DNA of 7,727 nt from NCBI GenBank assembly GCA_009926525.1, contig RFOR01000030.1:1-7727 (forward strand), in the 5' to 3' direction. Origin of the DNA: Methylophilaceae bacterium. Its GTDB lineage: Bacteria; Pseudomonadota; Gammaproteobacteria; Burkholderiales; Methylophilaceae. The notes beneath the pieces are model-generated. The model had not been told where the DNA came from, made no database searches, and saw only the letters and a list, made by a program, of their open reading frames with translations. This document shows positions 6,948-7,727 of this stretch, one piece after another. The position numbers and the translations under genes were made by a program. How positions within the stretch are numbered: the first letter of the stretch is position 1; each line of letters opens with the position of its first letter.

Positions 6948-7400
6948 GTGGATTTCAAAACCCCAATTTCTGTTTTAGTGTTGATTCACACGGCTGATTT
7001 AAAAGTATTGTTAATCGAGCGTGCGGATAAAGCAGGCTTTTGGCAATCAGTGACAGGAAGCCTTGAAGCTGAAGATGCTTCATTGCGCGATACAGCTGTT
7101 CGTGAGGTAATGGAAGAAACGGGTTTGGATGCGACGCAGTTTGATTTGTCAGATTGGCATTTCTCCCAAACGTATGAGATATACGAACATTGGCGTTACC
7201 GATATGCGCCGGGAGTCACACATAATACTGAGCATATCTTTGGTTTAGAATTGCCAAACATTGTAGATGTAAAATTAGCGCCTAATGAGCATGTTGCTTA
7301 TGAATGGGTGGACTGGCGCGAGGCAGCCAAGCGCGTATTTTCCTGGACGAATGTGGAAGCGTTAAGATTGCTCGGTGAGCGACACCAATTAATACTTTAA
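6948..7400 (+). CDS. nudB: NudB-type Nudix hydrolase, dihydroneopterin triphosphate diphosphatase
   Basis: A 150-residue Nudix protein of the NudB family, which removes pyrophosphate from 7,8-dihydroneopterin triphosphate in folate synthesis (also seen to act on dATP). Seen: the ISVLVLIHTADLKVLLIERA strand region (7-26), FWQSVTGS (31-38), the Nudix helix REVMEETGL (52-60) with metal-binding Glu53, Glu56 and Glu57, and the NudB-specific HWRYRYAPGVTHNTEHIF (81-98). The Nudix box is slightly unusual: there are eight, not seven, residues between position 43 and Arg52, and position 43 is Asp instead of the usual Glu. The start is GTG at 6948, the only sensible start near the conserved N-terminus, with a weak GTGGA at 6935-6939 upstream. 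It lies only 21 bases after the aspS terminator, so no complete promoter is visible; expression may rely on read-through. nadA begins ten bases after its stop. Confidence 0.92.
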   Translation: MDFKTPISVLVLIHTADLKVLLIERADKAGFWQSVTGSLEAEDASLRDTAVREVMEETGLDATQFDLSDWHFSQTYEIYEHWRYRYAPGVTHNTEHIFGLELPNIVDVKLAPNEHVAYEWVDWREAAKRVFSWTNVEALRLLGERHQLIL

Positions 7401-7410
7401 TGGAATGACT

Positions 7411-7727
7411 ATGCAAGTTTCTCAAATTAAATTTGAACCTTATCAAGCTCGCAATGATGAAGACTTGCAGGCGCGTATTGCGGCGGCCAAACAAAAACTC
7501 GGTAAAAAATTAGTCATTCTTGGGCACCATTATCAGCAAGAAGGCGTTTATCGGCATGCTGATTACACAGGCGACTCACTCAAACTTTCTCGTTTTGCTG
7601 GCGAAACTGAACCACGCATAGCAACTGTGTTGGCCAGTGACCCTGGCAATGACATGGCGTTGTTGAAAATCAATGCAACAAACTTGAAGCCCGCAACATT
7701 TGCTCAACCCGGAACTATTCGCATTGG
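7411..7727 (+). CDS. nadA: Quinolinate synthase NadA, N-terminal part, running into unrelated protease-like sequence
   Basis: The frame stays open to the right edge (105 complete codons). Residues 1 to about 66 look like NadA, the 4Fe-4S enzyme that condenses iminoaspartate with dihydroxyacetone phosphate to quinolinate for NAD: VILGHHYQQEGVYRHAD (35-51) and GDSLKLSRFA (54-63) are typical. The expected continuation, a strand followed by FCGVHFMAE-like text, is absent. Residues 70-105 (IATVLASDPGNDMALLKIN and onward) instead resemble the catalytic-Asp region of trypsin-like (S1C) serine proteases, where NDxALL carries the Asp of the triad. Neither other forward frame restores NadA: one has TAG and the other TGA soon after base 7615. 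The start ATG at 7411 is favoured over the in-frame ATG at 7405 because GGA at 7402-7404 gives it a proper ribosome-binding spacing. The NadA identity of the first part is firm. The tail assignment rests on motif likeness from memory. Confidence 0.8.
   Translation, partial: MQVSQIKFEPYQARNDEDLQARIAAAKQKLGKKLVILGHHYQQEGVYRHADYTGDSLKLSRFAGETEPRIATVLASDPGNDMALLKINATNLKPATFAQPGTIRI
7618..7727 (+). other. Putative trypsin-like serine protease fragment fused in frame to nadA
   Basis: About 36 residues at the right edge read as VLASDPGNDMALLKI, then ATFA and a PGTIRIG end. This is the pattern of a serine protease segment around the catalytic Asp (in ND-x-ALL) and the following strand that leads to G-x-x-V/I-x-x-G. 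The join with the NadA part lies somewhere around bases 7603-7623. No protease His or Ser region is present in the window. Whether the fragment is genuine chromosome or an assembly join cannot be told from one sequence. Confidence 0.5.

Noticed and set aside
7603..7727. A simple frameshift in nadA as the reason for the strange tail
   Set aside because: The other two forward frames contain stops (TAG, TGA) soon after base 7615 and show no NadA text, so a one- or two-base error does not explain it.
1..7727. CRISPR arrays, tRNA genes, insertion sequences, toxin-antitoxin or phage-defence genes
   Set aside because: No repeated spacered units, cloverleaf-like sequence, transposase motifs or defence-domain motifs were seen; nearly all bases are occupied by housekeeping genes.

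Overview
The window reads as a bacterial chromosome segment of moderate GC with dense, short-spaced genes. Protein families and gene order (metX-metW; FmdB-DUF502-aspS-nudB) suggest a betaproteobacterium, and the wording of several proteins recalls Methylophilaceae (Methylotenera-like methylotrophs). This placement is from memory of related proteins, not from a search. There is no rRNA, tRNA, CRISPR array, insertion sequence or recognisable phage gene.

Layout. Bases 1-325 hold the 3' end of prmC, the release-factor glutamine methyltransferase. A 23-base gap carrying a perfect TATAAT leads to metX (homoserine O-acyltransferase, probably succinyl-CoA-specific) and, one base later, metW; the two form a methionine-biosynthesis operon. 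On the opposite strand, overlapping the end of metW by 8 bases, lies a TauE/SafE-like membrane protein with conserved Cys/His residues. Divergent from it is an AmpG-family permease for muropeptides. A promoter-like site then precedes a run of a small FmdB-type zinc-ribbon protein, a DUF502 membrane protein and aspS, which ends in a strong intrinsic terminator. After it come nudB (folate-pathway Nudix hydrolase, GTG start) and the 5' part of nadA (NAD synthesis).

Most of this is housekeeping: translation (prmC, aspS), methionine, folate and NAD biosynthesis, cell-wall recycling and membrane proteins. The main anomaly is at the right edge. The nadA reading frame starts normally, but after about residue 66 it changes, with no stop codon, into a sequence that looks like the catalytic-Asp segment of a trypsin-like serine protease (NDMALLK). 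This is either an assembly chimera at a contig end or a true in-frame recombination/deletion. Secondary points are a probably leaderless metX mRNA, an AspRS with residues typical of the non-discriminating (Asp/Asn) type, and a Nudix box with one extra residue. I found no convincing previously undescribed multi-gene system.
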